Notes under the pieces: generated by a model
What the model saw: only the letters and a program-made list of their open reading frames with translations
Database searches by the model: none
Told to the model about the DNA's origin: nothing
Program-made: the position numbers and the translations under genes
NCBI RefSeq assembly: GCF_000317145.1
Contig: NC_019697.1
Coordinates: forward strand, 124,001-188,000
DNA length: 64,000 bases
From: Chamaesiphon minutus PCC 6605
GTDB taxonomy: Bacteria; Cyanobacteriota; Cyanobacteriia; Cyanobacteriales; Chamaesiphonaceae
Reading direction: 5' to 3'
Shown: piece by piece, positions 27,738 through 37,539 of the stretch
Layout: each line of letters opens with the position of its first letter
Position numbering within the stretch: the first letter of the stretch is position 1

Positions 27738-28607
27738 GTGCATAAACGGATCTCTCTCTTCTTACTCCCGATCGCTTGCCTAGGGATTTTGAGCTTGCCC
27801 ATGTCTATGTCTGCTCGCAGCCAAGCTTTAGTACCTTATACCCCCAAGAAAGACCCCAAATCGCTAGAAGACACCAGCAAAATTTTACTCAGACAAGCTG
27901 CTGGATTAGTTCAATTTCAACAATACGAACAGGCAATTCCCCGTGTGGCTTTAGCTACTCAATTAGCACCAAAAAGCCATGAAGCTTGGTTCTTTTTAGG
28001 TTCTTTATACGTCCAAACTCAAAAGTATCAAAGAGGGATCGATGCCTTACTACAGGCAAAGGCTATCAAACCGCAAGATCCAGACATCTTATTTATGTTA
28101 GGTTCGGCTTATTTCCAAAAAGGCGAACTACCACAAGCGATCGATACCCTTCAAGCCGGACTGAAAATTAAGCCAGACAACAATAGCGCGCTGTTCGATC
28201 TAGGCAATGCTTACTATAAGTCGAATAAATATGCCGACGCGATCGCTCAATATCAAAAAGCTGTCAAAAAAGACCCCAAATTTTGGCCAGCTATCAACAA
28301 TATCGGTTTGGTTAATTACGAAACAGGCGATATCAATGGTGCCATGCAAAACTGGCAACGCGCGATCGCCATCGATCCTAAAGCCGCCGAACCCGTGCTA
28401 GCGATGGCTGTTGCCCTGTTCGCTCAAGGCAAACAAGTTGAAGCATTTACTACTGCCGAAAAAGCGATTACCCTCGATAGTCGCTATGCCAACATCCAAT
28501 ATCTCAAAGATAACTTGTGGGGTGATAAACTCCTCAATGACACTCGCAAACTAATCCAAACCCCACGGGTGCGGGAGTTTATTACTAAGGCTCCGGTTAG
28601 AGGGTAG
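27738..28607 (+). CDS. Secreted TPR-repeat protein
   Basis: 289 residues from a GTG start. A signal peptide spans about 1-29 (basic KR, then LFLLPIACLGILSLPMSMSARSQA). Five or so tetratricopeptide repeats follow (about 50-255), such as HEAWFFLGSLYVQTQKYQRGIDALLQAKAIKPQ and NSALFDLGNAYYKSNKYADAI. TPR superhelices bind peptides or proteins, so the role is scaffold-like, in the periplasm or thylakoid lumen. No partner is obvious next to it. An ATG alternative is internal (residue 22) and would destroy the signal peptide. Confidence 0.82.
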   Translation: MHKRISLFLLPIACLGILSLPMSMSARSQALVPYTPKKDPKSLEDTSKILLRQAAGLVQFQQYEQAIPRVALATQLAPKSHEAWFFLGSLYVQTQKYQRGIDALLQAKAIKPQDPDILFMLGSAYFQKGELPQAIDTLQAGLKIKPDNNSALFDLGNAYYKSNKYADAIAQYQKAVKKDPKFWPAINNIGLVNYETGDINGAMQNWQRAIAIDPKAAEPVLAMAVALFAQGKQVEAFTTAEKAITLDSRYANIQYLKDNLWGDKLLNDTRKLIQTPRVREFITKAPVRG

Positions 28608-28609
28608 AG

Positions 28610-28850
28610 CGTAGGGGATAGGCTTTAGGTGTTAGGCTTTAGGCTTTAGGTGTTAGGCAAGAAGGTTTTAGGCAAGAAGGTTTTAGGCTTTAGGCTTTAG
28701 GTGTTAGGCAAGAAGGTTTTAGGGTTTAGTCAAAGGACGTTAGGCAGAAGGCTGTCTGCTCTAGATTGCAAATAACATTAGAACGCCTGCGTTGTAATCC
28801 TAAAACCTAAAACCTAAAACCTAACCCCTAACCCCTAGCACCTAGCCTTA
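28610..28850. repeat. TTTAGGC-type heptamer arrays with an inverted partner
   Basis: GGCTTTAGG/GGTGTTAGG units (28619-28730) and, facing them, CCTAAAACCTAAAACC/CCTAACCCCTAACC units (28799-28850). The two could fold on each other. They fill most of the 339-base gap before the topoisomerase gene. Confidence 0.85.
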
Positions 28851-28946
28851 GTAATTGTGTATTATTATTTTGCAGTCTCGCCCGATTGCGAACAGTTTGT
28901 GGCAGACTGAGATTAACTTAAGCGATCGAGATAGGCATTTGAACTC

Positions 28947-31484
28947 ATGGTAAAACAGTTAGATCTGCTAGGTACAGAAAAAATTATTCCGATCGACCTG
29001 CCCTCAGAGATGCAGCGATCGTACCTGGAATACGCCATGAGTGTGATTGTAGGACGGGCGTTGCCTGACGTCCGCGATGGGTTAAAACCAGTACATCGAC
29101 GGATTGTGTATGCAATGCACGAATTGGGACTCACACCCGACAGGCCTTACCGCAAATGCGCTCGTGTCGTCGGGGATGTATTGGGTAAATATCACCCCCA
29201 TGGCGACCAATCGGTCTATGATGCCCTAGTAAGGCTGGTTCAGGACTTTTCGACCCGTTATCCACTCTTGGCCGGACACGGTAATTTTGGCTCGGTAGAT
29301 AACGATCCGCCAGCAGCAATGCGTTATACCGAGACGCGACTAGCACCGTTGAGTCATGAGGCTCTTTTGGGCGAGATCGGCACCGCAACGGTGGACTTTA
29401 TCGGTAACTTTGATAACTCCCAACAGGAGCCGACAGTTTTACCCGCGCAAGTACCGATTCTGCTGGTGAATGGCTGTAGCGGGATTGCGGTGGGGATGGC
29501 GACAAACATCCCGCCCCACAATATCGGCGAAGCGATCGATGGTGCGATCGCGCTGATCGACAAACCCGATCTCCCCGATGCCAAATTATGGGAATTGATT
29601 CCTGGCCCCGATTTTCCCACAGGTGGGGAGATTATGGGCATAGAGGGCATTCACGATGCTTATCGCACGGGGAGAGGGATTATTACCGTGCGTGGGGTTT
29701 CTCATGTCGAAATTGCTAGCGATCGTGCCAAGCTGACTAAATCTAAAAAACGGCGCGATTCGTTGATCGTCACCGAACTACCCTTTCAGGTAAATAAAGC
29801 CGCGTGGATTGAAAAAGTTGCCGAACTCGTCAACGCGGGCAAAATCGACGGTATTGCCGATCTGCGCGATGAAAGCGATCGCGAGGGGATGCGCGTCGTC
29901 ATCGAGATCAAGCGCGATAGCGAACCCCGCAACGTTCTCGAACAACTCTACCGCCAAACCGCTCTCCAGAGCAACTTTGGCGCAATTATGTTGGCAATTG
30001 TCGAAGGACAACCCAGACAACTTACCCTCAGACAACTGCTCGAAGAATTTCTCAAGTTTCGAGAAGTTACCCTCACCCGTCAGTACGGAAACGAACTAGA
30101 ACAGGCTCAAAAACGGGTACACCTGGTGTCTGGCTTACTGACGGCACTAGATAACCTCGATGCGGTAATTAATATCCTCCGCAACGCTCCAGATGGCACC
30201 ACCGCCAAAGCGATCTTTCAGACAGATTTGAACCTGAGCGAGACGCAGGCGGACGCGATTTTGGCGATGCCCTTGCGCCGCTTAACTGGCTTAGAAAAGA
30301 AAAACCTCCAGACAGAGTTCCAAGAAGTTAATACCAAGATTAATACCCTCAATACCCTCTTACAAGATCGGAACGAACTGCTCAAATCGCTCAAGAAAGA
30401 TTTGCGATCGCTCAAACGCAAATTTGCAGACGCTCGTCGCACCAAAATTACCAAGATAGAGCCGCCAGTCCCCCAAGCTAAGGCCGATAGAGCCGCCTCA
30501 ACTAGAACTAAAAATGCTAGTGCTGAAACACCAAAAGAGGCTCGTACCAGGACACTCCCACCCTCGCAACTTCAAATCATTGAAACCGAACCCGGTCAAC
30601 CAGTAACAGTCGAAATTACCCATCAAGGATATATTAGACGCCTGAGTAAAACCGGATCGAAACTCAATTTACAAACTAATGATTTCGTCACCAAAACTTA
30701 CCAAACTAACACCGAAGCAGAACTCATATTAGTCACCAGCGATGGCAAAGCTTATCCCTTAAGAATTCGCGATATCCCGCCTACCCTCGGTAACGATCGC
30801 GGCACGCTCCTGACTAGCTTAATTCCCGCACTGGCAGAAAGCCCCGACGAACGGGTTCTCTTTAGCCTGCCCACTCCCGACGAAGCCCCAGATGACATGC
30901 AGCAACTGCTGCTGCTCACCGCCCAAGGGAAAATTAAACGTATCCTTATCCAAGAACTCAGCGGACTCACAAACCGAGGCACCACTTTAATCAAACTCCG
31001 CGAAGACGACAAACTGCACACCATTACCCCACTGACTAGTCAGCGCGAGATCGTGATTGCCACCTCTGGCGCGCGGATTCTGCGCCTCGCGCTCGCCTCC
31101 GAGCAAATCCCCCTGATGGGACGCGTCTCCCAAGGCATCCAAGCTCTCAAAGTCGGCAATCGAGAGCAGATCGTCGGCTGTATTCCAGTTAATAGCACCG
31201 ACGAAATCGTCCTAATCTCGCGCCAAGGATACGCCAAACGCATCCCCATCGCCGCGATTCGGATCGTCCAAACTGGCAATATGGGCACTCATGCCATGCA
31301 ATTTGCCATCAAAACCGATAATCTGCTCTACATCAACGTTCCGGCGGAAACTCTCGATCTAGTCACAACTACCCACCGTCACGAACTCGTAGCGATCGAT
31401 CGGGTTCAAACCTATGGCAAAGATGGCACTGGTGATAAACTTGTCGAATTAGCTCCCAATGAAGAGATAATGTTCGTAAATTAG
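28947..31484 (+). CDS. Type II topoisomerase A subunit (GyrA/ParC family)
   Basis: 845 residues. The breakage-reunion domain starts [39 protein letters not shown]. The catalytic tyrosine is Tyr127 (AMRYTETR). The quinolone region reads [10 protein letters not shown]: position 88, equivalent to E. coli Ser83, is Gln. The C-terminal beta-pinwheel (about 535-840) lacks the GyrA box (QRRGGKG type) where blade 1 should carry it; it reads [20 protein letters not shown] instead. A 50-residue Lys/Ala/Pro-rich insertion lies at about 500-545. It may therefore be the second A subunit (ParC-like, relaxing or decatenating) rather than gyrase proper. Confidence 0.88.
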   Translation: MVKQLDLLGTEKIIPIDLPSEMQRSYLEYAMSVIVGRALPDVRDGLKPVHRRIVYAMHELGLTPDRPYRKCARVVGDVLGKYHPHGDQSVYDALVRLVQDFSTRYPLLAGHGNFGSVDNDPPAAMRYTETRLAPLSHEALLGEIGTATVDFIGNFDNSQQEPTVLPAQVPILLVNGCSGIAVGMATNIPPHNIGEAIDGAIALIDKPDLPDAKLWELIPGPDFPTGGEIMGIEGIHDAYRTGRGIITVRGVSHVEIASDRAKLTKSKKRRDSLIVTELPFQVNKAAWIEKVAELVNAGKIDGIADLRDESDREGMRVVIEIKRDSEPRNVLEQLYRQTALQSNFGAIMLAIVEGQPRQLTLRQLLEEFLKFREVTLTRQYGNELEQAQKRVHLVSGLLTALDNLDAVINILRNAPDGTTAKAIFQTDLNLSETQADAILAMPLRRLTGLEKKNLQTEFQEVNTKINTLNTLLQDRNELLKSLKKDLRSLKRKFADARRTKITKIEPPVPQAKADRAASTRTKNASAETPKEARTRTLPPSQLQIIETEPGQPVTVEITHQGYIRRLSKTGSKLNLQTNDFVTKTYQTNTEAELILVTSDGKAYPLRIRDIPPTLGNDRGTLLTSLIPALAESPDERVLFSLPTPDEAPDDMQQLLLLTAQGKIKRILIQELSGLTNRGTTLIKLREDDKLHTITPLTSQREIVIATSGARILRLALASEQIPLMGRVSQGIQALKVGNREQIVGCIPVNSTDEIVLISRQGYAKRIPIAAIRIVQTGNMGTHAMQFAIKTDNLLYINVPAETLDLVTTTHRHELVAIDRVQTYGKDGTGDKLVELAPNEEIMFVN

Positions 31485-31532
31485 CTAGATGGTGAGAATG
31501 GGTAATGGGTGATGGGTAATAAGCAATATTCC

Positions 31533-32855
31533 CTATCGTCTCTGATTCAAACTTAAATTCAGCCGTTCCTGAGCAGTTTTCAGTGCGGCGGCTGGCGAAT
31601 TTTTATTTAGTAATACCGACTCGATCGCGCGTCCGAGATTTTCTGATATTTGACTGTAACCAGGTTCGATCGGGCGCGCTCTGCCATATTTGGCTTGGTC
31701 TAAAAATACTTGAATTGCTGGCGTTTTGCTGACATAATCACGATAGTTCGAGCGATCGCGAGATTTGAGATTGACGGGTAAATATCCCGTACCTAATGCC
31801 CATTCAGTCTGAAAATCTTCGCTTAGTACGTATTCCATGAACTCCCAGGCTGCTTGTTGGTGTGCGGGAGTACTTTTCATCATAAATAGATTTTCACCAC
31901 CCGTACTGGTTGCCGATCGAGTGCCAGCCGGAATTGGCATTACATCATAATCAGTGAAATTCATGCCCCCTAATTGGCCGAATGTCCAGGGGCCAGTTAA
32001 TTGCATCGCTACTTTACCAGACAGGAAATTATCTAACTCATAACCGCGCTCTGGTGAAGATAAAATTGCATGACCATCTTTAACTAAATCTTGCCACAAT
32101 TTTAAAGCCGCGATCGAGCCGGGATTATCGATGCTCCAAAGGAGCGGCTTTGCCAACGTCGTTAGCTTTTCAGATTTGAGTTCGCCACCGCCACTCCACA
32201 TGAATGGTAGCCACGTAAATACCGTCCATTCCCCTTGTCCTAAGGGTAATAGCATCCCATATTTATCGATTTTGCCATCACCATTACTATCGCGAGTTAA
32301 TTGTTTGGCAGTTGCTTGAAATTCTGGCCAATTAGTGGGAATTTGCTCGATTCCGGCAGCTTTAAATAGACTGGGACGATAAAAAATTCCGACATTATTC
32401 GTTCCAAACGGGATCGACCACAAATGATTTTCGTATTGCATCGAGCCGAGTAAAGCCGGATCGATATCTTTAGTAACTGTCGATCGTTCCCACAACTTAT
32501 CGATCGGTTCGATCGCTTCTAAATCGACTAATTGTCCCGTTAACATCGAACCATACCAGAGTAAATCTGGCTTTGCATCGCCGACAATCGCTGCGAGAAT
32601 TTTAGGTAATTGGCGATCGGATTGGCCGATATATAACGACTCAACTTCGATTTTTGGGTGCGATCGATTGAACTTAGCTACTAACTTATCAAAAACCTCA
32701 CGATTGGGCGGCGGATTGATCCCTTGCCATAACGTCAGATGCGTTACACCCTCGCGATCGAGTCGCGCTGGCGTACATCCTGCGAGAATTATGAGTAAAA
32801 TTAAAGCGATCGAGATTCCAATTTTAGAAGCTAATCGGTTTGTATGGCAGGTCAT
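31533..32855 (-). CDS. ABC sugar-binding lipoprotein (family 1 solute-binding protein)
   Basis: 440 residues from the ATG at 32855, which gives a proper lipoprotein signal: MTCHTNRLASKIGISIALIL followed by lipobox LAGC. A longer frame reaches 32924 but adds a non-signal leader. Solute-binding motifs: THLTLWQGINPPPNREVFDKLVAKFN, DLLWYGSMLTGQLVDL, LWSIPFGTNNVGIFYRPSLF, and the calcium-like loop DSNGDGKIDKYG. It should bind a sugar or sugar derivative outside the inner membrane. No permease or ATPase gene is beside it. The coding start overlaps the divergent yebC start by 12 bases. Confidence 0.85.
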   Translation of the reverse strand: MTCHTNRLASKIGISIALILLIILAGCTPARLDREGVTHLTLWQGINPPPNREVFDKLVAKFNRSHPKIEVESLYIGQSDRQLPKILAAIVGDAKPDLLWYGSMLTGQLVDLEAIEPIDKLWERSTVTKDIDPALLGSMQYENHLWSIPFGTNNVGIFYRPSLFKAAGIEQIPTNWPEFQATAKQLTRDSNGDGKIDKYGMLLPLGQGEWTVFTWLPFMWSGGGELKSEKLTTLAKPLLWSIDNPGSIAALKLWQDLVKDGHAILSSPERGYELDNFLSGKVAMQLTGPWTFGQLGGMNFTDYDVMPIPAGTRSATSTGGENLFMMKSTPAHQQAAWEFMEYVLSEDFQTEWALGTGYLPVNLKSRDRSNYRDYVSKTPAIQVFLDQAKYGRARPIEPGYSQISENLGRAIESVLLNKNSPAAALKTAQERLNLSLNQRR

Positions 32856-33596
32856 AGTAAATGGGCAAATATTAAGCGACAAAAGGCGCGAGTCGATGCG
32901 GTACGCGGGAAAACATTTACCCAATTATCGCGAGCAATTATCGTCGCTGCCAGAAATGGGATTCCCGATCCCGATGGTAACTTCCAACTGCGGACGGCAA
33001 TCGAAAAAGCCAAAGCAGCAGGTATCCCCAACGATAACATCGATCGGGCCATCGCTAAGGGTGCGGGTACTGCCGATAGTAATGCCCAACTCGAAGAAAT
33101 TCGCTACGAAGGTTACGGTGCAGGCGGTGTCGCGATTATTGTCGAAGCCCTAACAGACAATCGCAATCGCACCGCCGCCGAGTTGCGATTTGCCTTTACC
33201 AAACGCGGTGGTAACCTGGGAGAAACTGGCTGTGTGAGCTGGATGTTCGACCTTAAAGGCGTTTGCACGATCGTCGGCAGTATCGATGAGGATCGGCTCT
33301 TAGAAGCAGCTTTAGAAGGCGGTGCGGACGTGTATGAGCTGCTCGACGATGAGGAGCAACCAGGGGCGGAAGTATTTACGACAGTGGTAAATCTCGAACG
33401 ACTCAATACCGCATTGCGTGCTGAGGGGTTTAAAGTTAGCGATGCCGAACTGCGGTGGGTGCCCCAAACGACGGTATTAGTCGAAGATCCGGAGCAAAGT
33501 AAGCAACTGCTCAAATTAATTGAAGTGCTCGAAGCTTTGGATGATGTCCAAACAGTAACTGCTAATTTCGATCTGGCGGATGAGTTGTTGGGTTGA
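32844..33596 (+). CDS. yebC: YebC/PmpR-family protein
   Basis: 250 residues. The canonical start MAGHSKWANIKRQKARVDA fixes the ATG. The three-domain TACO1/YebC fold is full length, with the acidic C-terminal part DDVQTVTANFD. Family members have been described as DNA-binding regulators and as factors that help translation of proline-rich stretches. Cytosolic. It is divergent from, and overlaps, the sugar-binding lipoprotein gene, so each promoter must lie inside the other gene. Confidence 0.95.
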   Translation: MAGHSKWANIKRQKARVDAVRGKTFTQLSRAIIVAARNGIPDPDGNFQLRTAIEKAKAAGIPNDNIDRAIAKGAGTADSNAQLEEIRYEGYGAGGVAIIVEALTDNRNRTAAELRFAFTKRGGNLGETGCVSWMFDLKGVCTIVGSIDEDRLLEAALEGGADVYELLDDEEQPGAEVFTTVVNLERLNTALRAEGFKVSDAELRWVPQTTVLVEDPEQSKQLLKLIEVLEALDDVQTVTANFDLADELLG

Positions 33597-33636
33597 TGGT
33601 ACTTTTAGAGCATATAGGTAGCCACCGATTGTGTCT

Positions 33637-33800
33637 TGTCTTGACGCGCTTTTTACGGCGGGAAACCCGCCGAGCGCGCGTCGCTGACCGAAACGCACGC
33701 TGAGGGAGTCTCAGAGCGATTTCGGTCGCAAATCGGGGCTAGATCTTCCAGTCTGCGTAGGCAGACTTTGCAACATCAGCCGGGGTTTCCAACCCCACGC
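33637..33800 (+). repeat. TGTCTTGA-type hairpin followed by a two-hairpin repeat
   Basis: 33637-33684: TGTCTTGA, stem CGCGCT, inner stem GGCGGG-AAA-CCCGCC, stem AGCGCG, end TCGC. 33686-33728: stem ACCGAAACGCACGCTGAG pairing with CTCAGAGCGATTTCGGT, imperfect. 33751-33796: GTCTGC-GTAG-GCAGAC, spacer TTTGCAACATCAGC, then GGGGTTTCCAACCCC. These fill most of the 280-base gap after yebC. Confidence 0.75.
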
Positions 33801-33876
33801 AGACATTCATCCTCAGATCCCGAGCGAGTGAAGCTGTTAAGATCTAGTTAGTACTATCCGATCGAGTAGTTAATTT

Positions 33877-34356
33877 ATGACAGCATATACTTCCGACGAA
33901 CTAAATGCGATCGCCAGCGCACCGATGACAGTTGGCATGGCGGTGGCCATCGCCGATATGGGAATAATTTCCAGCGCGATCGAAGCTGTCGCACTCACCA
34001 AAGAAATCGTCGGTGCAGGCAAAAAATATCCTAATAACTCGATCGTTCAAGCTGTTTTCTCCGAAGCCGTTTTAGCTAGCGGTAAAATCCAACGGAAGAA
34101 ACCAGATTTCAGACCAGAAGATATCGAATCTGGCGCATTTGTCACTAAAGCGATTGCGGCTGTCGATTTAGCCCTAGCAGCCATCGGCGACAAAGCTACA
34201 CCCACAGAAATTACCGAATTCAAGCAGTTTGTATATGATTGCGCCGAAGCCGTCGCCAGCGCGGCTGGTAGTGGCTTATTCGGTTCGGGAGATCCCAAAA
34301 TTAGTCCCGCCGAAGCTTCAGCTCTAGCCAAAATCAAGGCCGGATTAAGCATTTAG
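33877..34356 (+). CDS. Conserved hypothetical Ala-rich helical protein
   Basis: 159 residues, Ala/Ile/Lys-rich and predicted mostly helical, starting MTAYTSDELNAIASAPMTVG. It has a GAGKKYPNNSIVQAVFSEA block and ends GSGDPKISPAEASALAKIKA. No signal peptide or membrane helix is convincing. I cannot name the family. I looked for phycobiliprotein features because the length and helicity fit, but there is no bilin-binding cysteine: the only Cys lies in VYDCAEAVASAAG. Transcribed alone, followed by a large palindrome. Confidence 0.7.
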   Translation: MTAYTSDELNAIASAPMTVGMAVAIADMGIISSAIEAVALTKEIVGAGKKYPNNSIVQAVFSEAVLASGKIQRKKPDFRPEDIESGAFVTKAIAAVDLALAAIGDKATPTEITEFKQFVYDCAEAVASAAGSGLFGSGDPKISPAEASALAKIKAGLSI

Positions 34357-34369
34357 CGCGCGAGTGATC

Positions 34370-34477
34370 GAAGTAGAAATTTGGGGTAGATGCTGTCTTG
34401 AGTGAAACACATGCGGAGGGAACCTCCGCATGATTTCACTCGCTTCATGAATTGCCCCTACCCCAAATTTCTACTTC
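34370..34477. repeat. Locus-specific palindrome with inserted TGTCTTGA hairpin
   Basis: The 20-bp arms GAAGTAGAAATTTGGGGTAG (34370-34389) and CTACCCCAAATTTCTACTTC (34458-34477) are exact reverse complements. The right side keeps half of the shared core (TTCATGAATTGCCCC). A hairpin element (34394-34443; TGTCTTGA...stem ATGCGGAGG-GAA-CCTCCGCAT...TCGC) lies where the centre should be. It could act as a terminator for the gene ending at 34356. Confidence 0.8.
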
Positions 34478-34775
34478 ACCTCTTCCGGAAAATTATCCCT
34501 TAAATTAGCAATACCGTATTTTCAAAGGGTAACCCACAGGATAAAGTAGAGAGGCGATCGGATAGTTGCTCTCGTAGCAGCTCGATTGCGATGTAAGTCG
34601 ATAATTTCCACCCTGTTTGTGGGTATCTTTGGTTAAAGAAGAGATCGACCACAGCCAGCAGGGTGAGAGTTATTGATGCTTACTTGGCTGTCTTCCCAAA
34701 CACATGCGCCAAGTTTCCTCGGCGCAATTTGGGTCGCTGTGTCAAAAATTCTCTACCCCCCGACTCCCAATCGTT

Positions 34776-35762
34776 ATGACGCTAACCACTGAAACCGTAG
34801 ATCGATCGACGTCAACTTACGAAGTTGCCACCGCAATCGAGACATATCAATTACGCAAAGTTTATCGCACTGGCTTTTGGTTAAATCGCAAGGTTGAATC
34901 ATTAAAAGAATGCACCCTCCAAGTCTATGAAGGTGAAACTTTTGGATTATTGGGCTTGAATGGTGCGGGCAAAACTACCCTACTCAAAACATTATTAGGT
35001 ATTGTCAAGCCGACAGCAGGCAAAGGCTTATTACTCGGCAAACCCTTGGGAGATCGATCGATCAAACAAAAGATCGGTTATCTACCCGAAAATCCTTATT
35101 TCTATGACTTTCTCACTGGCTGGGAATTACTAGAATACACCGCTGGCTTATTTGAAATCCCCAGATCGATCCAAAAACAACGCATCCCAGCATTACTCGA
35201 AATGGTTGGTTTAGCCCAATCAGCGGCCAAGAAAAAGCAACTCCGCCAGTACTCCAAAGGCATGGTTCAACGGGTCGGGATGGCGCAGGCATTAATTAAC
35301 GACCCCGACCTCGTATTCCTCGACGAACCCATGTCTGGACTCGATCCTTTGGGTCGCAAACAGATGCGCGATCTGATTGTTTCGCTAGGAGATCGCGGTA
35401 AAACTGTCTTCTTTAATAGTCACGTTCTCACCGAAGTCGAACAAATTTGTAGTCGCGTCGGTATCCTAGCACAAGGTGAACTAATTTGCTGCGGTACTCT
35501 ATCCGAATTACTCACCAATGAAGATCGCTATTATTATGTTTCCGGACGTGGCGGCGATCGAGATATTCTCAGTCGCTGGATCGAAAAAATCGATTATAGA
35601 GACGATATTTGGACTGGCAAAATTTACGGCGAACCGCAAGAATTTATGGCCACATTACGATTGATGGATGCCGAATTAATCTCTCTGCAACAAGGACGCG
35701 CTTCTCTCGAAGAATTTTTCATGGAACAGATGGAACTCCGAGGTATTCGATCGAGCAGCTAG
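34776..35762 (+). CDS. ABC transporter ATPase, CcmA/NatA type
   Basis: 328 residues from the ATG at 34776; an in-frame upstream ATG (34704) adds an unlikely 24-residue leader. Walker A GLNGAGKTT, Q-loop GYLPENPYFYDF, signature YSKGMVQRVGMAQAL, Walker B LVFLDEPMSGLDP, H-switch FNSHVLTEVEQI. The C-terminal 90 residues form the extra domain seen in drug/lipid and gliding-type exporters. No permease gene is adjacent: 490 bases of repeats follow. It must work with a permease coded elsewhere. Confidence 0.88.
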   Translation: MTLTTETVDRSTSTYEVATAIETYQLRKVYRTGFWLNRKVESLKECTLQVYEGETFGLLGLNGAGKTTLLKTLLGIVKPTAGKGLLLGKPLGDRSIKQKIGYLPENPYFYDFLTGWELLEYTAGLFEIPRSIQKQRIPALLEMVGLAQSAAKKKQLRQYSKGMVQRVGMAQALINDPDLVFLDEPMSGLDPLGRKQMRDLIVSLGDRGKTVFFNSHVLTEVEQICSRVGILAQGELICCGTLSELLTNEDRYYYVSGRGGDRDILSRWIEKIDYRDDIWTGKIYGEPQEFMATLRLMDAELISLQQGRASLEEFFMEQMELRGIRSSS

Positions 35763-35834
35763 GAAAGTAGTAGCCAAACATCTTGAAGAGCTACCATCGA
35801 TACTATTAATACGATACCCCATAGGTAAGCACAA

Positions 35835-35981
35835 GGCAGGGTGGTTTCATACAAGAAAAGAAAAGTGCAAAAGCCTTGGTGCTTGGTCTTTAACCGCCCT
35901 GAAATGAATTTCGGGCTAATAGCGAAAGTTCACTGAAGTGAACTGAAATATTTTTATTCTGCTGTATGAAACCACCCTGCC
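35835..35981 (-). repeat. 147-bp element with 18-bp perfect inverted ends, copy A
   Basis: The ends GGCAGGGTGGTTTCATAC (35835-35852) and GTATGAAACCACCCTGCC (35964-35981) are exact reverse complements. The interior (reverse strand) has hairpin AGTTCACTTCAGTGAACT, spacer TTTCGCTATTA, hairpin GCCCGAAATTCATTTCAGGG, then CGGTTAAAGACC. No open frame. It is related to copy B beside it. No clear target duplication. Confidence 0.8.
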
Positions 35982-36018
35982 ATGGCCACACACAAGGGGC
36001 ACCCCTATACAATTGACC

Positions 36019-36213
36019 TGTAGCAAGATAGGTTAATTGTTGGAGGAGAAAAGTCTTTCAGTCCATTTCAATGGACTTTTGCCGTTAGCCCCAAATTCAT
36101 TTGAGGGCGGTTGAAGACTAATAACTAGGGTTTTAGATTTGCTTTGGTGACAATTAATCCACCCTGCTACACAATTAACCTGTAGGGGTGCCCCTTTTGG
36201 GTACCCTCAGATC
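36019..36213 (+). repeat. Related two-hairpin element, copy B, plus REP-like motif
   Basis: Imperfect ends TGTAGCAAGATAGGTTAATT (36019) and AATTAATCCACCCTGCTACA (ending 36171). The interior matches copy A in reverse: hairpin GTCCATTTCAATGGAC (36061-36076), spacer TTTTGCCGTTA, hairpin GCCCCAAATTCATTTGAGGG, then CGGTTGAAGAC. The stems differ from copy A, but pairing is kept. A REP-like CTGTAGGGGTGCCCC...GGGTACCC follows (36180-36210). Confidence 0.75.
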
Positions 36214-36254
36214 TACGCTTTTACTAAAGGTTATATACCGAGCAAAATGTGAGG

Positions 36255-36557
36255 TTACATAATCGGATCGTGAACGGTAACCAACTTAGTACCATCCGGA
36301 AATGTCGCCTCCACTTGCACGTCATGAATCATCTCCGGAATCCCTTCCATGACATCCTCCCGCGACAGTAGCGTCTTACCATAATTCATCAACTCAGCCA
36401 CCGTTTGCCCATCCCGCGCACCTTCTAAAATCGCCGCAGAGATATAAGCAATCGCCTCCGGATAATTGAGCTTTAACCCTCTAGCTTTACGACGCTCCGC
36501 AACTAAAGCGGCTGTGAAAATTAAAAGCTTGTCTTTTTCTTGTGGTGAGAGTTGCAT
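36255..36557 (-). CDS. ureA: Urease gamma subunit
   Basis: 100 residues, the standard length. It starts [39 protein letters not shown] and ends with [20 protein letters not shown], the family signature. It is the small structural subunit of the Ni urease, which hydrolyses urea to ammonia and CO2; cytosolic. It lies downstream of ureD on the same strand with a 118-base gap holding heptamer repeats. No ureB or ureC follows: the next 490 bases are repeats, so the large subunits must be elsewhere. Confidence 0.97.
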   Translation of the reverse strand: MQLSPQEKDKLLIFTAALVAERRKARGLKLNYPEAIAYISAAILEGARDGQTVAELMNYGKTLLSREDVMEGIPEMIHDVQVEATFPDGTKLVTVHDPIM

Positions 36558-36675
36558 GTTAGGTTTTAAGCTTTAGGCTTTAGGTTTTATGCCGAAGGTA
36601 GAGAATGGGAAAAGTGGATAATAGATAGTTGATAGGAAACGCTGGCATTCCATCATTACCCATTACCCATCAACC

Positions 36676-37539
36676 CTATTGCCATACTCGCAAATGAATC
36701 GGTGGACTGTCGAGATAGAAATGACGAAGTAAGTGCCAAACTGCGGTAAACCAGCGACGGACTTCGGTAGTAGAGTCGCCGCGATAGCGACATAAGATCC
36801 CTTCTGTCAGACGGGTGACTCCGATTTTACTCGGTTCGCCATCAAACAGAGATCGAGCTTTGATGACGAGATTTTTACTTGCCAGTAGAGCGTCTGGCTC
36901 TAGACTGGTAGCACCAATCCAGGCTAAAGTACCGACGATCGGATATCCAGCCAAAATATTGGGCAGATCGATCTGGTCATCTCCATAGAGTAATTGTCGA
37001 TCGATCCAGACTGGGATGCCTTGACGATATACTTCTGTCGCCGATCTCCAGACACCATGGTTGAATCGCTCGCCCCGTGCCGTTCGTCCGAATCGATCGA
37101 TCTCCCATCCCAGCCAGCTCGCTGTCGCCGCCAGATTGACTTGTAAGTGTCGATCGAATAGCGCGCCATCAAAGATAATTGTCTCTTGAGGCAACCACTC
37201 TAGACAGGCATTCTCGCCCACATTCTGGACGATTTGTTCGGATGCTAGCGCACCATTACTGCCATAGATTTTAGCAGCCGCTGCCGTGGTAATTACCGCC
37301 CGCGATCGAGGTTGCAGGTCGATATCGATATTGAGCCGATCTCCGCCCACGACGCCACCCGCAGTATGCAGGATCGTGTTATGACAGATAGCTACACTTT
37401 CGGGATAAAAAGAGCGTTGGACTTTGAGCGGTGCGGTACCGCGATGTTCGATGGCTTGAGTTTTACCCCTAGCGTAACCATAAATGAGTTGTAGACGTCC
37501 TTGCCAACCGGGAAATGCGTCAAGATTATTCTGGTTCAT
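36676..37539 (-). CDS. ureD: Urease accessory protein UreD
   Basis: 287 residues. Typical features: TAPLKVQRSFYPE near the N-terminus, HTAGGVVGGDRLNIDIDL, AAAKIYGS and WLPQETIIFDGA. UreD (UreH) is the first chaperone that binds apo-urease so that UreF and UreG can deliver nickel and CO2. Its start overlaps the end of the upstream 87-residue gene by 14 bases, so those two are translationally coupled; ureA follows. Confidence 0.95.
   Translation of the reverse strand: MNQNNLDAFPGWQGRLQLIYGYARGKTQAIEHRGTAPLKVQRSFYPESVAICHNTILHTAGGVVGGDRLNIDIDLQPRSRAVITTAAAAKIYGSNGALASEQIVQNVGENACLEWLPQETIIFDGALFDRHLQVNLAATASWLGWEIDRFGRTARGERFNHGVWRSATEVYRQGIPVWIDRQLLYGDDQIDLPNILAGYPIVGTLAWIGATSLEPDALLASKNLVIKARSLFDGEPSKIGVTRLTEGILCRYRGDSTTEVRRWFTAVWHLLRHFYLDSPPIHLRVWQ

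Noticed and set aside
33877-34356. Phycobiliprotein-like protein
   Set aside because: Length and helix content fit, but no bilin-binding cysteine context or conserved globin-like core motif is present.
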